From positions 1 to 55,581 of the forward strand of contig JAEZHK010000095.1 of the NCBI GenBank assembly GCA_023416655.1: a DNA stretch of 55,581 bases, read 5' to 3'. This document shows positions 8,915 to 16,743 of this stretch, in pieces. The translations under genes and the position numbers were made by a program. The notes beneath the pieces are model-generated. The model saw only the letters and a list, made by a program, of their open reading frames with translations, searched no databases and was not told the DNA's origin. Origin of the DNA: Bacillota bacterium. Lineage in GTDB: Bacteria > Bacillota > Clostridia > Christensenellales > Aristaeellaceae. Every line of letters starts with the position of its first letter. The stretch's first letter is position 1.

Positions 8915-9090
8915 AATCCCCCGAGGGGATTTCAACGCGAAGGAAGAGGACTGCGTGAGCCATGAAATCCTTCGGGATTTCCGGGCGGCTCACTGACTGA
9001 AGGAAATGTTTCCGCCACCAGTGCGCGCACTGGTTATGGAAACTGATACGTTCCCGGCGCGCAGGTCGCCGGGAACGATGAGAGCCTGAA
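8911..9090 (+). repeat. Four-hairpin dispersed repeat, copy R2
   Basis: H1 8911-8935 (TTGAAATCCCC/GGGGATTTCAA, 11 bp) contains the TGA stop of the GntR gene at 8912-8914. H2 8955-8993 (GTGAGCC/GGCTCAC), H3 9008-9043 (ACCAGTG/CACTGGT core, internal mismatches below it), H4 9049-9077 (CGTTCCCGGCG/CGCCGGGAACG). It ends before the kdgK promoter, so it belongs to the upstream transcript. Confidence 0.9.
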
Positions 9091-9145
9091 AGGTACGTTG
9101 GAGCTTGCATCATCCGTGAAATTTCCATGAGTTCGGGGTCCGGCA

Positions 9146-9174
9146 TTGACTGCCGGGCCTGGAAGTGTTATAGT
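9146..9174 (+). promoter_or_regulatory. Promoter of kdgK
   Basis: TTGACT (9146-9151), a 17-base spacer and TATAGT (9169-9174). It lies between R2 and the gene, so kdgK can be transcribed independently of the regulator. Confidence 0.7.
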
Positions 9175-9210
9175 ACTGTCAAATTGATATATCACGTAAG
9201 GGGCGATGGC

Positions 9211-10284
9211 ATGGAACTGAAGTCGGGCGCGGCATACGCGCTGGTGACCCTGACCAGCATGGGGGTGCGCATCGCGCCGGTCAACCGGGGCAGCGTACAC
9301 ACGGCAAACCTTTTTGAAATGCAATCGACCAGCGCGGAGACGAACGTGCTGAACGTCGCCGCCTCGCTGGGGATGCCGGTGCTGGCGCTGACCCGGTTCG
9401 TCAAGGATAGCCCCATCGCGCTCTTTTTAAAGGGCGAGCTCCGTCGGCGCGGCATCTCCTTTCTTGGTCCGGACGTGCCGCAGGGCGGACCTTGGGGCTA
9501 CCGGCACCAGTTCAACATCGCGGATTCCGGCTTCGGCGTCCGCGGGCCGCGGGTGCACAACGACCGCGCAGGGGAGGTCGGGCGGACGCTCTCCGAGGAC
9601 GACTACGACCTCGAAAAGATCTTCGACCGCGACGGCTGCCAAATCCTGCACCTCTCCGGACTGGTGGCGGCGCTCTCTGAGGGTTCCACCGCATGCTGCC
9701 TCGCGCTCGCGCGCCGCGCGCGGGCATCGGGCACCAGGGTGTCGTTTGACCTCAACTACCGCGCGTCCTTCTGGAAGGGGCGCGAGGCGGCGCTGCGCGA
9801 GGCGTTCCACGAGATCGCGTCGCTTTCGGACATCCTGATTGGGAACGAGGAGGACTTCCAGCTGGCGCTTGGTGTCCACGGTCCGGAGGCGGGTGGAAGC
9901 GGCATTGAGGGCAAGATTGACGGCTTCAAGGGCATGATTGAAAGAGCTCGCGCGCTCTACCCGAACGCCTCCGTCTTCGCCACCACGCTCCGGGAAGTCT
10001 TGAGCGCCAACAGCCACGGCTGGGGCGCGATCCTGCTGGCAGAGGACGGGTGGCACGTGGAGCCGCTTCGGGAAATCCAGATTCTGGACCGCATCGGCGG
10101 CGGCGACGCGTTCGTCGGCGGCCTTCTGTACGGGATCCTCCGGGGCTGGCCGGCCGGGGACTGGCTGAAATTCGGTTGGGCCACCGGCGCGCTGGCCACG
10201 GCGAGCGTGCTGGACTACGCCACCCCCGCCGACGAGGAGCAGGTGTGGAGCATTTATCAAGGAAATGCCCGTGTGAGGCGTTGA
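9211..10284 (+). CDS. kdgK: PfkB-family sugar kinase, probable 2-keto-3-deoxygluconate kinase
   Basis: A 357-residue ribokinase/PfkB-type kinase, close to the usual KdgK length. Seen: the substrate-side NVAASLGMP segment, the VSFDLNYRASFW motif typical of KDG kinases, and the C-terminal ATP/anion-hole motif DRIGGGDAFVGGL with catalytic Asp near residue 297 (GGGDA replaces the usual GAGDA). It would phosphorylate KDG to KDPG in the cytoplasm in hexuronate or gluconate breakdown. The start at 9211 follows AAGGGG; an in-frame ATG at 9127 lies upstream of the promoter and is rejected. No KDPG aldolase lies nearby. The stop codon lies inside H1 of R3. Confidence 0.82.
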   Translation: MELKSGAAYALVTLTSMGVRIAPVNRGSVHTANLFEMQSTSAETNVLNVAASLGMPVLALTRFVKDSPIALFLKGELRRRGISFLGPDVPQGGPWGYRHQFNIADSGFGVRGPRVHNDRAGEVGRTLSEDDYDLEKIFDRDGCQILHLSGLVAALSEGSTACCLALARRARASGTRVSFDLNYRASFWKGREAALREAFHEIASLSDILIGNEEDFQLALGVHGPEAGGSGIEGKIDGFKGMIERARALYPNASVFATTLREVLSANSHGWGAILLAEDGWHVEPLREIQILDRIGGGDAFVGGLLYGILRGWPAGDWLKFGWATGALATASVLDYATPADEEQVWSIYQGNARVRR

Positions 10285-10445
10285 AAATCCGCCGGGCGGC
10301 TTTTCAACGCATAGGAAGAAATCTGCGTAAGCCAAACACCTGCGGGATTTCCGGGCGGCTCCCTGACATGAGGAATTGTTTCCTCCACCAGTGTTCGCAC
10401 TGGTTATGAAAACCGATTCCCGGCGCGCGGGTCGCCGGGAACGGT
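10279..10445 (+). repeat. Four-hairpin dispersed repeat, copy R3
   Basis: H1 10279-10309 contains the kdgK TGA stop (10282-10284). H2 is decayed (left arm GCGTAAGCC, right arm GGGCGGCTCCC). H3 10378-10413 has loop TTCG and an imperfect lower stem. H4 10417-10441 (TTCCCGGCG/CGCCGGGAA). Confidence 0.88.
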
Positions 10446-10492
10446 TGGAAGAAAATGGACGACATTTGTGGATAGTCAAGGAGGCGCGAAAC

Positions 10493-11941
10493 ATGAAAAA
10501 GGTGGACATCGGCATTTTCGGCCTGGCGGTCATGGGTGAGAACCTGGTATTGAACCTGCTGGACAAGGGCTTCAAGGTTGCGGTATACAACCGGGCGCAG
10601 GAGCGTGTGCGCGCCTTTACCGAAGGGCGCGCCGCGGGCAGGGACGTCGTCGGCGCGCACACCCTGGAGGAACTGGTCGAAAGCCTTGAAAAGCCCCGGA
10701 AGATCATGCTGATGATCCGCGCGGGCAATCCGGTGGACGAGGTGATCGCTCAGCTGCTGCCGCTCTTGGAGCCGGGCGATATCCTGATCGACGGCGGCAA
10801 CTCCAACTTTCACGACACCATCCGGAGGACCCAGTTCGTGGAGAGCCAAGGCATGCTCTACGTGGGCACCGGCGTTTCCGGCGGCGAGGAGGGCGCGCGC
10901 CACGGCCCGAGCATCATGCCCGGCGGCTCGAAGGCCGCGTGGCCCAGCCTGAAGCCGCTGTTTCAGGCCATAGCCGCGAAGGCGGGCGGCGAGCCCTGCT
11001 GCGACTGGGTGGGGGAGGACGGCGCGGGCCATTACGTCAAGATGGTGCACAACGGCATCGAGTACGGCGACATGCAGCTGATCGCGGAAGGCTACGACCT
11101 GATGCGAAACCTCCTCGGCATGACGCCGGATGAAATGGCCGATGTGTTCGAGGCTTGGAACCGGGGGCCGCTCGAAAGCTACCTGATCGACATCACCGCG
11201 AAGATTTTGAAGGCCAGGGACGCGGACGGGCTGCCGCTGATCGACAAAATCCTCGACGCCGCCGGGCAGAAGGGCACCGGCAAGTGGGCTTGCATCGAGG
11301 CGCTGAACGAGGGCGTGCCGCTGACCCTCATCGCGGAAGCGGTGTTCGCGCGCTGCCTGTCGGCGGCGAAGGAAGCCCGCGTCGCGGCCAGCACGCGCCT
11401 GTCCGGCCCGGAGTTCCCGTTTGACGGGGATCGCGGGGAATTCCTGGAGAATCTTAAGCGCGCGCTGTATGCTGCGAAGATCGCCTCCTACGCGCAAGGG
11501 TATGCCCTGATGCGCGCGGCGGCGGCGAGCTACGGCTGGAACCTGAACTACGGCGGCATCGCGCTGATGTGGCGCGGCGGCTGCATCATCCGAAGCGCCT
11601 TCCTCGGCAAGATCAAGGAGGCCTACGACCAAACCCCCGGCCTTGACAACCTGATGCTGGACCCGTACTTCGCCGAGGCGATGAACGAGGGGCAGAAGGG
11701 CCTCCGGGCGGTGTGCGCGCAGGCGGCGCTTCACGGCGTACCCGCGCCGTCCATGATGAGCGCGCTCAGCTACTACGACGGCTGCCGCGCCGCGCTGCTC
11801 CCGGCGAACCTCCTTCAGGCGCAGCGGGACTTCTTCGGCGCGCACACCTACGAGCGTGTGGACGCGCCCCGGGGCACCTTCTTCCATACGGACTGGACGG
11901 GCGAGGGCGGCGCGACCGCTTCCACCGTCTACACCGCTTAA
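10493..11941 (+). CDS. gnd: 6-phosphogluconate dehydrogenase, decarboxylating
   Basis: A 482-residue enzyme, usual size for long-chain Gnd/GndA, oxidising 6-phosphogluconate to ribulose 5-phosphate in the cytoplasmic pentose phosphate route. Seen: N-terminal Rossmann start IFGLAVMGENLVLN, the DILIDGGNSNFHDT segment, the substrate loop GTGVSGGEEGARHGPSIMPGG, the catalytic Lys in YVKMVHNGIEYGDMQ, and the C-terminal helical domain. ATG 10493 has AAGGAGG 8 bases upstream. It is followed after 10 bases by the LarA-like gene and shares its terminator at 13256, so the two form an operon. Confidence 0.95.
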   Translation: MKKVDIGIFGLAVMGENLVLNLLDKGFKVAVYNRAQERVRAFTEGRAAGRDVVGAHTLEELVESLEKPRKIMLMIRAGNPVDEVIAQLLPLLEPGDILIDGGNSNFHDTIRRTQFVESQGMLYVGTGVSGGEEGARHGPSIMPGGSKAAWPSLKPLFQAIAAKAGGEPCCDWVGEDGAGHYVKMVHNGIEYGDMQLIAEGYDLMRNLLGMTPDEMADVFEAWNRGPLESYLIDITAKILKARDADGLPLIDKILDAAGQKGTGKWACIEALNEGVPLTLIAEAVFARCLSAAKEARVAASTRLSGPEFPFDGDRGEFLENLKRALYAAKIASYAQGYALMRAAAASYGWNLNYGGIALMWRGGCIIRSAFLGKIKEAYDQTPGLDNLMLDPYFAEAMNEGQKGLRAVCAQAALHGVPAPSMMSALSYYDGCRAALLPANLLQAQRDFFGAHTYERVDAPRGTFFHTDWTGEGGATASTVYTA

Positions 11942-11951
11942 GGGGGATCTG

Positions 11952-13232
11952 ATGATGGAGTGCAGCGTCTACGCCGAGGACGGGCGGGGCATCCCGGAGG
12001 AAGCGCTGCGGGGGGCGCTGATTGACGCGCTTTCCGGCGTGCGCGGGCGGCTCAGGCAGGTGCTCCTGTTGCCGCCGGACCTCACGCGGCTGCACTCGGG
12101 CGGAGGCAAAATCGCGAACCTCCTCTACCACCTTTTGAAGGGCGAGTGCGAGGTGGACGTGATGCCCGCGCTGGGCACCCACGCGCCGATGACCGAGGCC
12201 GAATGCGGGAGGATGTACGGCGACATCCCCTTTGCTCGCATCTTTGCCCACAACTGGCGCACGGACGTGATCAAGATCGGCGAGATCCCGGCGGATTTCG
12301 TCCGCGAGGCCTCCGGCGGCCTCTACGGCGAGGCCATCGACGTGGAGGTCAACAAGCGCCTTCTGTCGGGCTACGATCTCATCCTGTCCATTGGCCAGGT
12401 CATCCCCCATGAGGTGGCGGGCCTGGCCAACCACCTGAAAAACATCTTCGTCGGCTGTGGCGGCGCGCGGATGATCAACGCCACCCACATTGTCAGCGCG
12501 TTTCATGGCGTGGAGCGGGTGATGGGGCGGGATCACACCCCCGCGCGCCGCCTTTTTGACTACGCAGGAGAGCGCTTCCTAAAAGGCCTGCCCATCACAT
12601 ACCTTCTGACGGTGGCCACCGCGCCGGAAGGAGAGGTGCGCCTTCACGGACTTTTCAGTGGGAGCACGCGGGAATGCTTCGAGAAGGCGGCGGCGCTGGC
12701 GCTCGAAGTGAACATGACCTACGTGGACGCGCCGCTCAAGAAGGTGGTCGCCTACCTCGACCCGGGCGAGTTCAAGACCACGTGGCTGGGCAACAAGGCC
12801 ATCTACCGAACCCGCATGGCCATCGCGGACGGCGGGGAACTGGTCGTACTGGCCCCGGGCGTGCAGGGCTTCGGCGAGGACCCGGAATGCGATCGGCTGA
12901 TCCGCAAATACGGCTATTGCGGCCGGGAGAACGTGGTCGGACTGTGCGGAACCCAGACCGACCTTCAGGAGAACCTGTCCGCCGCGGCGCACCTGATCCA
13001 CGGTAGCGCGGACGGCAGGTTCAGCGTCACCTACTGCACGAGGCACCTGGGGAAGGAAGAAATCGAAGCCGCGGGATACCGCCACCTGCCCTACGACGCG
13101 GCGATCTCCCGGTACGATCCTGAAAAGCTTCGCCCCGGCGTGAACATTCTCCCGGACGGCGAGGAGGTCTACTTCATCCCCAACCCGGCGATCGGGCTGT
13201 GGGCGCTCAGGGGGTCGCTGCGGGTGGACTGA
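11952..13232 (+). CDS. LarA-family nickel-dependent racemase/epimerase homologue
   Basis: A 426-residue member of the lactate racemase (LarA/DUF2088) superfamily, normal length. The N-terminal domain carries PALGTHAPMTEAE (about residue 72), matching the LarA GTHRP region with its catalytic histidine; about residue 150, PHEVAGLANHLKNIFVGCGG corresponds to the LarA region that holds the second histidine and the lysine tethering the nickel-pincer cofactor. Some LarA homologues racemise lactate or malate and others epimerise D-gluconate at C2. Being paired with gnd and near a KDG kinase, a sugar-acid substrate is more likely here than lactate; this is inference. No larB, larC or larE is in the window, so the cofactor must be made elsewhere. 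Two adjacent ATGs (11952, 11955) follow AGGGGG. Confidence 0.82.
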   Translation: MMECSVYAEDGRGIPEEALRGALIDALSGVRGRLRQVLLLPPDLTRLHSGGGKIANLLYHLLKGECEVDVMPALGTHAPMTEAECGRMYGDIPFARIFAHNWRTDVIKIGEIPADFVREASGGLYGEAIDVEVNKRLLSGYDLILSIGQVIPHEVAGLANHLKNIFVGCGGARMINATHIVSAFHGVERVMGRDHTPARRLFDYAGERFLKGLPITYLLTVATAPEGEVRLHGLFSGSTRECFEKAAALALEVNMTYVDAPLKKVVAYLDPGEFKTTWLGNKAIYRTRMAIADGGELVVLAPGVQGFGEDPECDRLIRKYGYCGRENVVGLCGTQTDLQENLSAAAHLIHGSADGRFSVTYCTRHLGKEEIEAAGYRHLPYDAAISRYDPEKLRPGVNILPDGEEVYFIPNPAIGLWALRGSLRVD

Positions 13233-13255
13233 CGGGTCTGATGTTTTTCAATCTG

Positions 13256-13292
13256 CCTTGCCGGACCCCATCGGGTCCCGCAAGGCTTCTTT
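13256..13292 (+). terminator. Terminator of the gnd-larA-like operon
   Basis: A 13-bp stem with one mismatch (CCTTGCCGGACCC, loop CATC, GGGTCCCGCAAGG), followed by CTTCTTT. Confidence 0.75.
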
Positions 13293-13368
13293 ATGCCGCG
13301 TTTTCCTTATTCGACATAGTATGACATGAGGTCTTTCAAAACGAATGCATGTCAAATGAGGTGATTCC

Positions 13369-13929
13369 ATGCGCGATATCGGATGGGATGCGCCGGTCAA
13401 GGCGGTCAACATCCCCATCGAACTCTACCAATCGGACATCGGCCGATATTTCATCGGCTACGCCGACGACCTGAGCTTTGGCCAGAACACCAGCGCCTGG
13501 GCGAGGCTCTATAACCCCATCAACTCGCACGTGAACCTGCACGTCAACGTCTGGACGGTGACCGACATCTCCAACGCGCCGTTCCGCGCCCAGTTCTGGT
13601 TCAACGCCAGCGTGCCGGGGGCGTTTTCCACCGCCCCGGTGACGCCGACCAACACCGCGATCCGCCCCGTGCCCGTGCCGAAAATCGAGCTGCAGCTGGC
13701 GTCGAACGTGACCGAGACGCCCGTGGGGGGCATCAAGGCGTTCGTACGCAGGGGCGAACCCCTGACCACCGTGGTGGAATCGGAGAACGGCAAATTGATC
13801 TTCCCGCCTGGCGGTTCCTTCCTGGTGTACCTGTCGCTGATCGAACAGCCGGAGCTTCCGGCGGCGGGGAGGATCGCCTTTGGGTGGTGGGAGGAGGACC
13901 GGACGCGCCCCTTTTCGAATTGTTTGTGA
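13369..13929 (+). CDS. DUF6143-family protein
   Basis: A 186-residue protein that resembles DUF6143 proteins of Clostridia and Bacilli; function unknown. Seen: a soluble, beta-rich, glycine/proline-punctuated chain with no signal peptide or membrane helix, a LYNPINSHVNLHVNVWTVT stretch, a PVTPTNTAIRPVPVPK proline-rich turn, and AFGWWEE near the C-terminus. The start ATG 13369 has GAGGTGA 5-11 bases upstream. It is a single gene between terminators at 13256 and 13942. I place it in the family from memory of conserved patterns, not from a search. Confidence 0.75.
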   Translation: MRDIGWDAPVKAVNIPIELYQSDIGRYFIGYADDLSFGQNTSAWARLYNPINSHVNLHVNVWTVTDISNAPFRAQFWFNASVPGAFSTAPVTPTNTAIRPVPVPKIELQLASNVTETPVGGIKAFVRRGEPLTTVVESENGKLIFPPGGSFLVYLSLIEQPELPAAGRIAFGWWEEDRTRPFSNCL

Positions 13930-13941
13930 AACGTAAACAGG

Positions 13942-13973
13942 AAACCGGCAGCCTCTCATGGCCGCCGGTTTTT
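13942..13973 (+). terminator. Terminator after the DUF6143 gene
   Basis: AAACCGGC/GCCGGTTT stem running into five T (13969-13973). Confidence 0.7.
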
Positions 13974-14066
13974 CGTGCGTGTGCCCATGCTTCCAGTTGA
14001 TTCCGGCGGGCGGAGGTGGTAAGATCAGGGAGGCAACCGGCATACAGACGCATGCGGAGGGGTTTT

Positions 14067-14279
14067 ATGAAGTGCGGGCGCTGCGGCTCCCCTATGGAGG
14101 TTCAGATGGTCCCGGTGACCAGGCGGCGGAGCTGCTTCACGATGCTGATTTATGTCGTCCTGCTGTTCATCCCGATCATCGGCTGGTTCGCGCTGTTTGC
14201 GATGCTGCGGGGCAGCCGGAAAATCGGCAGCCAGGCATACGCGGTTTGCCAGAACTGCGGCAGACAGTCAAAACTCTAA
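14067..14279 (+). CDS. Small zinc-ribbon membrane protein
   Basis: A 70-residue protein: an N-terminal KCGRCGSPM CxxC pair, one long hydrophobic segment (about residues 26-46, FTMLIYVVLLFIPIIGWF), and a C-terminal CQNCG CxxC pair. The two knuckles could close one zinc site on the cytoplasmic face. The start ATG 14067 follows GGAGGGG; the frame is open further upstream without a ribosome-binding site. It is convergent with the ECF operon. The layout is common in small Firmicutes membrane proteins of unknown role. Confidence 0.75.
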   Translation: MKCGRCGSPMEVQMVPVTRRRSCFTMLIYVVLLFIPIIGWFALFAMLRGSRKIGSQAYAVCQNCGRQSKL

Positions 14280-14296
14280 AGAACCTTCCGCGGGCA

Positions 14297-14599
14297 TTAC
14301 GACGGTTTTTCCGGGGTCTCTTCCGCCAACTTTTCGCATTCACTGTTGTACTCGGCCATGGTCCGGCAGATGGACCTGAGAATGTAGCGCAGGCGCTCAT
14401 TTTCCTGCCGGAGTCTCTCGTTCTGCCGGGACAGTTCATTCCAATCCCGACGCTTGCCTCGGTCATCCGTCATGGCGCGTACCCCCTGCTGCTTGATGGA
14501 CGGGGCCGCGATGACGTTTAAAGAATCCGCCATACTCGCTGCGCCCATGTCCGGTCGCGCGATGGCGTGAGCGTAAAGCCCATCTGCATTATCCGTCAT
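14297..14599 (-). CDS. Small coiled-coil protein, third gene of the ECF operon
   Basis: Starts at an ATG that overlaps the stop of the anti-sigma gene (ATGA at 14596-14599), with AAGGG upstream, giving 100 residues. A second candidate start at 14473, behind AGGGGG, gives 58 residues covering only the well-formed part. That part is a charged heptad-like coiled coil (LSRQNERLRQENERLRYIL, about residues 53-75) with two cysteines. I do not recognise a family. Its position suggests a role in regulating the sigma/anti-sigma pair, which is inference. Which start is used is open. Confidence 0.55.
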   Translation of the reverse strand: MTDNADGLYAHAIARPDMGAASMADSLNVIAAPSIKQQGVRAMTDDRGKRRDWNELSRQNERLRQENERLRYILRSICRTMAEYNSECEKLAEETPEKPS

Positions 14600-15465
14600 C
14601 CGGAACCCTTGATTGAATCGATGACTTTGGTGATTTCCTCCCGGGAAAGCCGGCCCCACACCATGTGCAACGACCGGCCGTTTTCGCGGACCGCGTTGAC
14701 GACGCCTTCGTTCTCGGTGAAGGTGATCCCCTGGGCAACCTCGGCCTCTTTGTCGTCCTTCTCCAGCACGTTGACCGCCGTCAGCGTGTCGTCCCCGGCA
14801 TAGACGACCGTCTGCACGAACAGCTCGGACGCTCCCTTGCGGTAGGTGATCGTGAGGCTCGACTCGTTGAAATCGCTGAAAACTTCCGCGGCATGGAAGG
14901 CGTAGCCTTCGGGGAGCCACAGCGGTTTGGCGGCGATCCCCAGCACCGAGGTGGGGACTTCGCGCTCGTCCCGGATGGTCCGGCTGACCGATTCCTGATC
15001 GACGCCCGGCTGGGGCAGTTCGGATTTTTCCACTTCCCCGACGCCGTCGAGATCCTGAACGTTCAGGTGGATGCCCAGCGTGTTGGCGAACGGGCGGAAC
15101 ACCTTGACCAGGTAATCCCAGCGGCCGGCGTCCGTCACGGCCGTGCCGATCGACGCCAGCACCAGCACCATAAGCACGGCTGCCGCCGCCTGCGTCCGCC
15201 ACGCGCGCCGCTTTCCGGAGGAGGCGGCTCGCCCCCGCTGGTCCAGCTTTCTCTCGATGGACGCCCAGTTGGCCGCCATGTCAAACGCCGGTTGCCGCGC
15301 GTCCTGCGGGTCCTTCACGGCTTCCTCGACGAGGTCCGCGTCCATCTTCCCGCCCCTGTCCAGTTCCCGGGAGATCAGGGCGTCCAGATTCGCATCGGAC
15401 ATGTCTTCCCTCGCATCCCGCACAAGGGCGCTGAGCGCCCGCCGGGCATCAGTGTCCGGTTTCAT
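14596..15465 (-). CDS. Transmembrane anti-sigma factor, DUF4367-like extracytoplasmic domain
   Basis: A 289-residue single-pass protein: a cytoplasmic N-terminus rich in Asp/Arg (residues 1-85) with no zinc-finger cysteines, one transmembrane helix (about 90-112, AAAAVLMVLVLASIGTAV), and an outer domain with LWLPEGYAFHAAEVFSDF and TYRKGASELFVQ. The outer domain resembles the DUF4367-type domains common in Clostridia anti-sigma factors. It starts 18 bases after the ECF sigma gene in the same operon, the usual arrangement. It should hold the sigma factor at the membrane until a cell-envelope signal arrives. Confidence 0.8.
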   Translation of the reverse strand: MKPDTDARRALSALVRDAREDMSDANLDALISRELDRGGKMDADLVEEAVKDPQDARQPAFDMAANWASIERKLDQRGRAASSGKRRAWRTQAAAAVLMVLVLASIGTAVTDAGRWDYLVKVFRPFANTLGIHLNVQDLDGVGEVEKSELPQPGVDQESVSRTIRDEREVPTSVLGIAAKPLWLPEGYAFHAAEVFSDFNESSLTITYRKGASELFVQTVVYAGDDTLTAVNVLEKDDKEAEVAQGITFTENEGVVNAVRENGRSLHMVWGRLSREEITKVIDSIKGSG

Positions 15466-15483
15466 GAGGATGGCTCCCTTCGC

Positions 15484-16068
15484 TTACAATATGTGGATCA
15501 GAACGCATTGCAACAGGCAGTTGAGAACATTTTTTACGGCGAACAGGATCCGCTTGCGGAGCCTTGAGATGCGCATGCGCATGGCGCCTTCCGAGATCCC
15601 GTAAACGACCGAAAGCTCGGCGGGGGACGCCTTCCCCTCGTAAGCCTTGGCGTAGAGCTGCCGGTCCGGTTCCGTCAGGCCGTCCTTCACGCGCCGGATC
15701 ACGTCGTCCAGGTCGATTGGTTCCTCCAGGATTCTGTCGAGCGCGATTTCCGCGGACGGGTCCGGCAGGCGCTCCTGCCCGGCAATCTGAAAGTCCCGCG
15801 CAGCCCGGCGCTTTTCTTTGACCCTTTTGCGCCCGTAATTTCGCGCCTTGTAGCTGGCGGTCGCGAAGAGCCACCGCCTTATGTCCGGGTGCGAGAAAAG
15901 GCTGTCGCCTTTCTCCATCGCAGTCAGAAAGACCTCCTGCACAAGGTCGTCGGCAGCGTCGTCCAGCCCGAAGAGGCGTAGGCGGAAGCGTATTACATTG
16001 TATACGTCGCTTCCGTAGCGCTGGTAGATGCCGGACAGCCAGAACCGTCTGAAGTCTTGCATCGGCAC
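15484..16068 (-). CDS. ECF-type RNA polymerase sigma factor
   Basis: A 194-residue sigma-70 family protein with only regions 2 and 4. Region 2: DDLVQEVFLTAMEKG then RRWLFATASYKARNYGRKR (about residues 38-82). Region 4: LTEPDRQLYAKAYEGKASPAE... ending in the helix-turn-helix GISEGAMRMRISRLRKRIL (about 155-175). The start is taken as GTG 16068 because GAGGG lies 6 bases upstream; an ATG two codons later has 12-base spacing. The C-terminal tail is unusually hydrophobic (NVLNCLLQCVLIHIL). Co-transcribed with its anti-sigma factor. Confidence 0.9.
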   Translation of the reverse strand: MPMQDFRRFWLSGIYQRYGSDVYNVIRFRLRLFGLDDAADDLVQEVFLTAMEKGDSLFSHPDIRRWLFATASYKARNYGRKRVKEKRRAARDFQIAGQERLPDPSAEIALDRILEEPIDLDDVIRRVKDGLTEPDRQLYAKAYEGKASPAELSVVYGISEGAMRMRISRLRKRILFAVKNVLNCLLQCVLIHIL

Positions 16069-16099
16069 GATTTTCCCTCTTTCGGCATTGGGATGCCTG

Positions 16100-16123
16100 A
16101 TTATACCATACGCGCGTGTTTCC
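16100..16123 (-). promoter_or_regulatory. Promoter of the first ECF operon
   Basis: On the minus strand an extended -10 (TGGTATAAT, hexamer at 16100-16105) lies 31 bases before the start. Upstream, GGAAAC (complement of 16118-16123) resembles an ECF -35, but at 12 bases it is too close for that pair. Autoregulation is possible, not shown. Confidence 0.45.
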
Positions 16124-16209
16124 TGAAAGCCGTCATTGTATTCACGCTTTGCCGCGATGCTGAATGAACCCCCAGGCGTGCGTGGAATACTGGGACGGAG
16201 GTGATGGAT

Positions 16210-16380
16210 GTGGTCAACAACGCAAATCTGGTGGTGCTGATCGAAGGAAGCGCGGAGGCCTGCAATTACTTCCTTTCGCTGCCGGTTGAGGTGCGCAATC
16301 AGCTGAACGCGCAGCCGGAAGGGATCGGGAGCCTGGACGACCTGCGCGCGCGAGCGGCGCAGCTGATGCCGGGGAACTGA
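16210..16380 (+). CDS. Small hypothetical protein
   Basis: A 56-residue ORF starting at GTG 16210, with GGAGG ending 8 bases upstream; an in-frame ATG at 16204 is only 2 bases from that site. The sequence is acidic, with a LVVLIEGSAEACNYFLSLP start and a GSLDDLRARAAQLMPGN end. No membrane helix or zinc motif. Codon use matches the GC-rich neighbours. It is a single-gene unit ended by the hairpin at 16425. I do not recognise a family. Confidence 0.55.
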   Translation: MVNNANLVVLIEGSAEACNYFLSLPVEVRNQLNAQPEGIGSLDDLRARAAQLMPGN

Positions 16381-16424
16381 AACAGGAGTGAACTAATTTT
16401 TGGCCTCTGAAATTTCGAAAAGCG

Positions 16425-16455
16425 AAGAGCCCCATCAAAACTGGGGCTCTTTGTC
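16425..16455. terminator. Terminator hairpin
   Basis: AAGAGCCCC/GGGGCTCTT stem followed by T on the plus strand. It can serve the small plus-strand gene and, from the other side, the DUF262 gene. It also marks the edge of the AT-rich patch. Confidence 0.7.
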
Positions 16456-16503
16456 ACTCTATTGGCATTTGTTGAGATATGTGCCATGTACCCTAAGTTA
16501 CAA

Positions 16504-16743
16504 TCAAGTGTGAGAATAATTTATGAAAAATGTAGAATATTCATCTGGAGTAATTTTATGTAAATGCGAACCTCTTCGTATGTAATACTCGCCATTGTAA
16601 GCCATAGGAGCTTGTAAAGATTTAACCTTAAACACAAATACTTCTTTGCCTTGATATGAAATGCATTTTGAATTCGAGCATATATTGTTCATAACTTCGG
16701 GTCGAATTGGTTGTTTTTCTACCTTCTGAATAATTTGCTGCAA
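16504..16743 (-). pseudogene. C-terminal part of the AlbA_2 domain, out of frame with the DUF262 gene
   Basis: An 80-codon open stretch in the frame next to that of the DUF262 gene. It completes the Schlafen AlbA_2-like domain begun there: VEKQPIRPEVMNN, then FVFKVKSLQAPMAYNGEYYIRRGSHLHKI matches the end of such domains (..yiR.Gs.t..). It has no ribosome-binding site of its own. Removing one T from the seven-T run at 16742-16748 joins it in frame as SEDTFLQQIIQ. It is therefore part of one gene that is broken, phase-variable, frameshift-programmed or mis-sequenced here. Confidence 0.75.

Noticed and set aside
10304..11887. Antisense open frame of about 527 codons opposite gnd
   Set aside because: The same GC-shadow effect; gnd is intact with all motifs.
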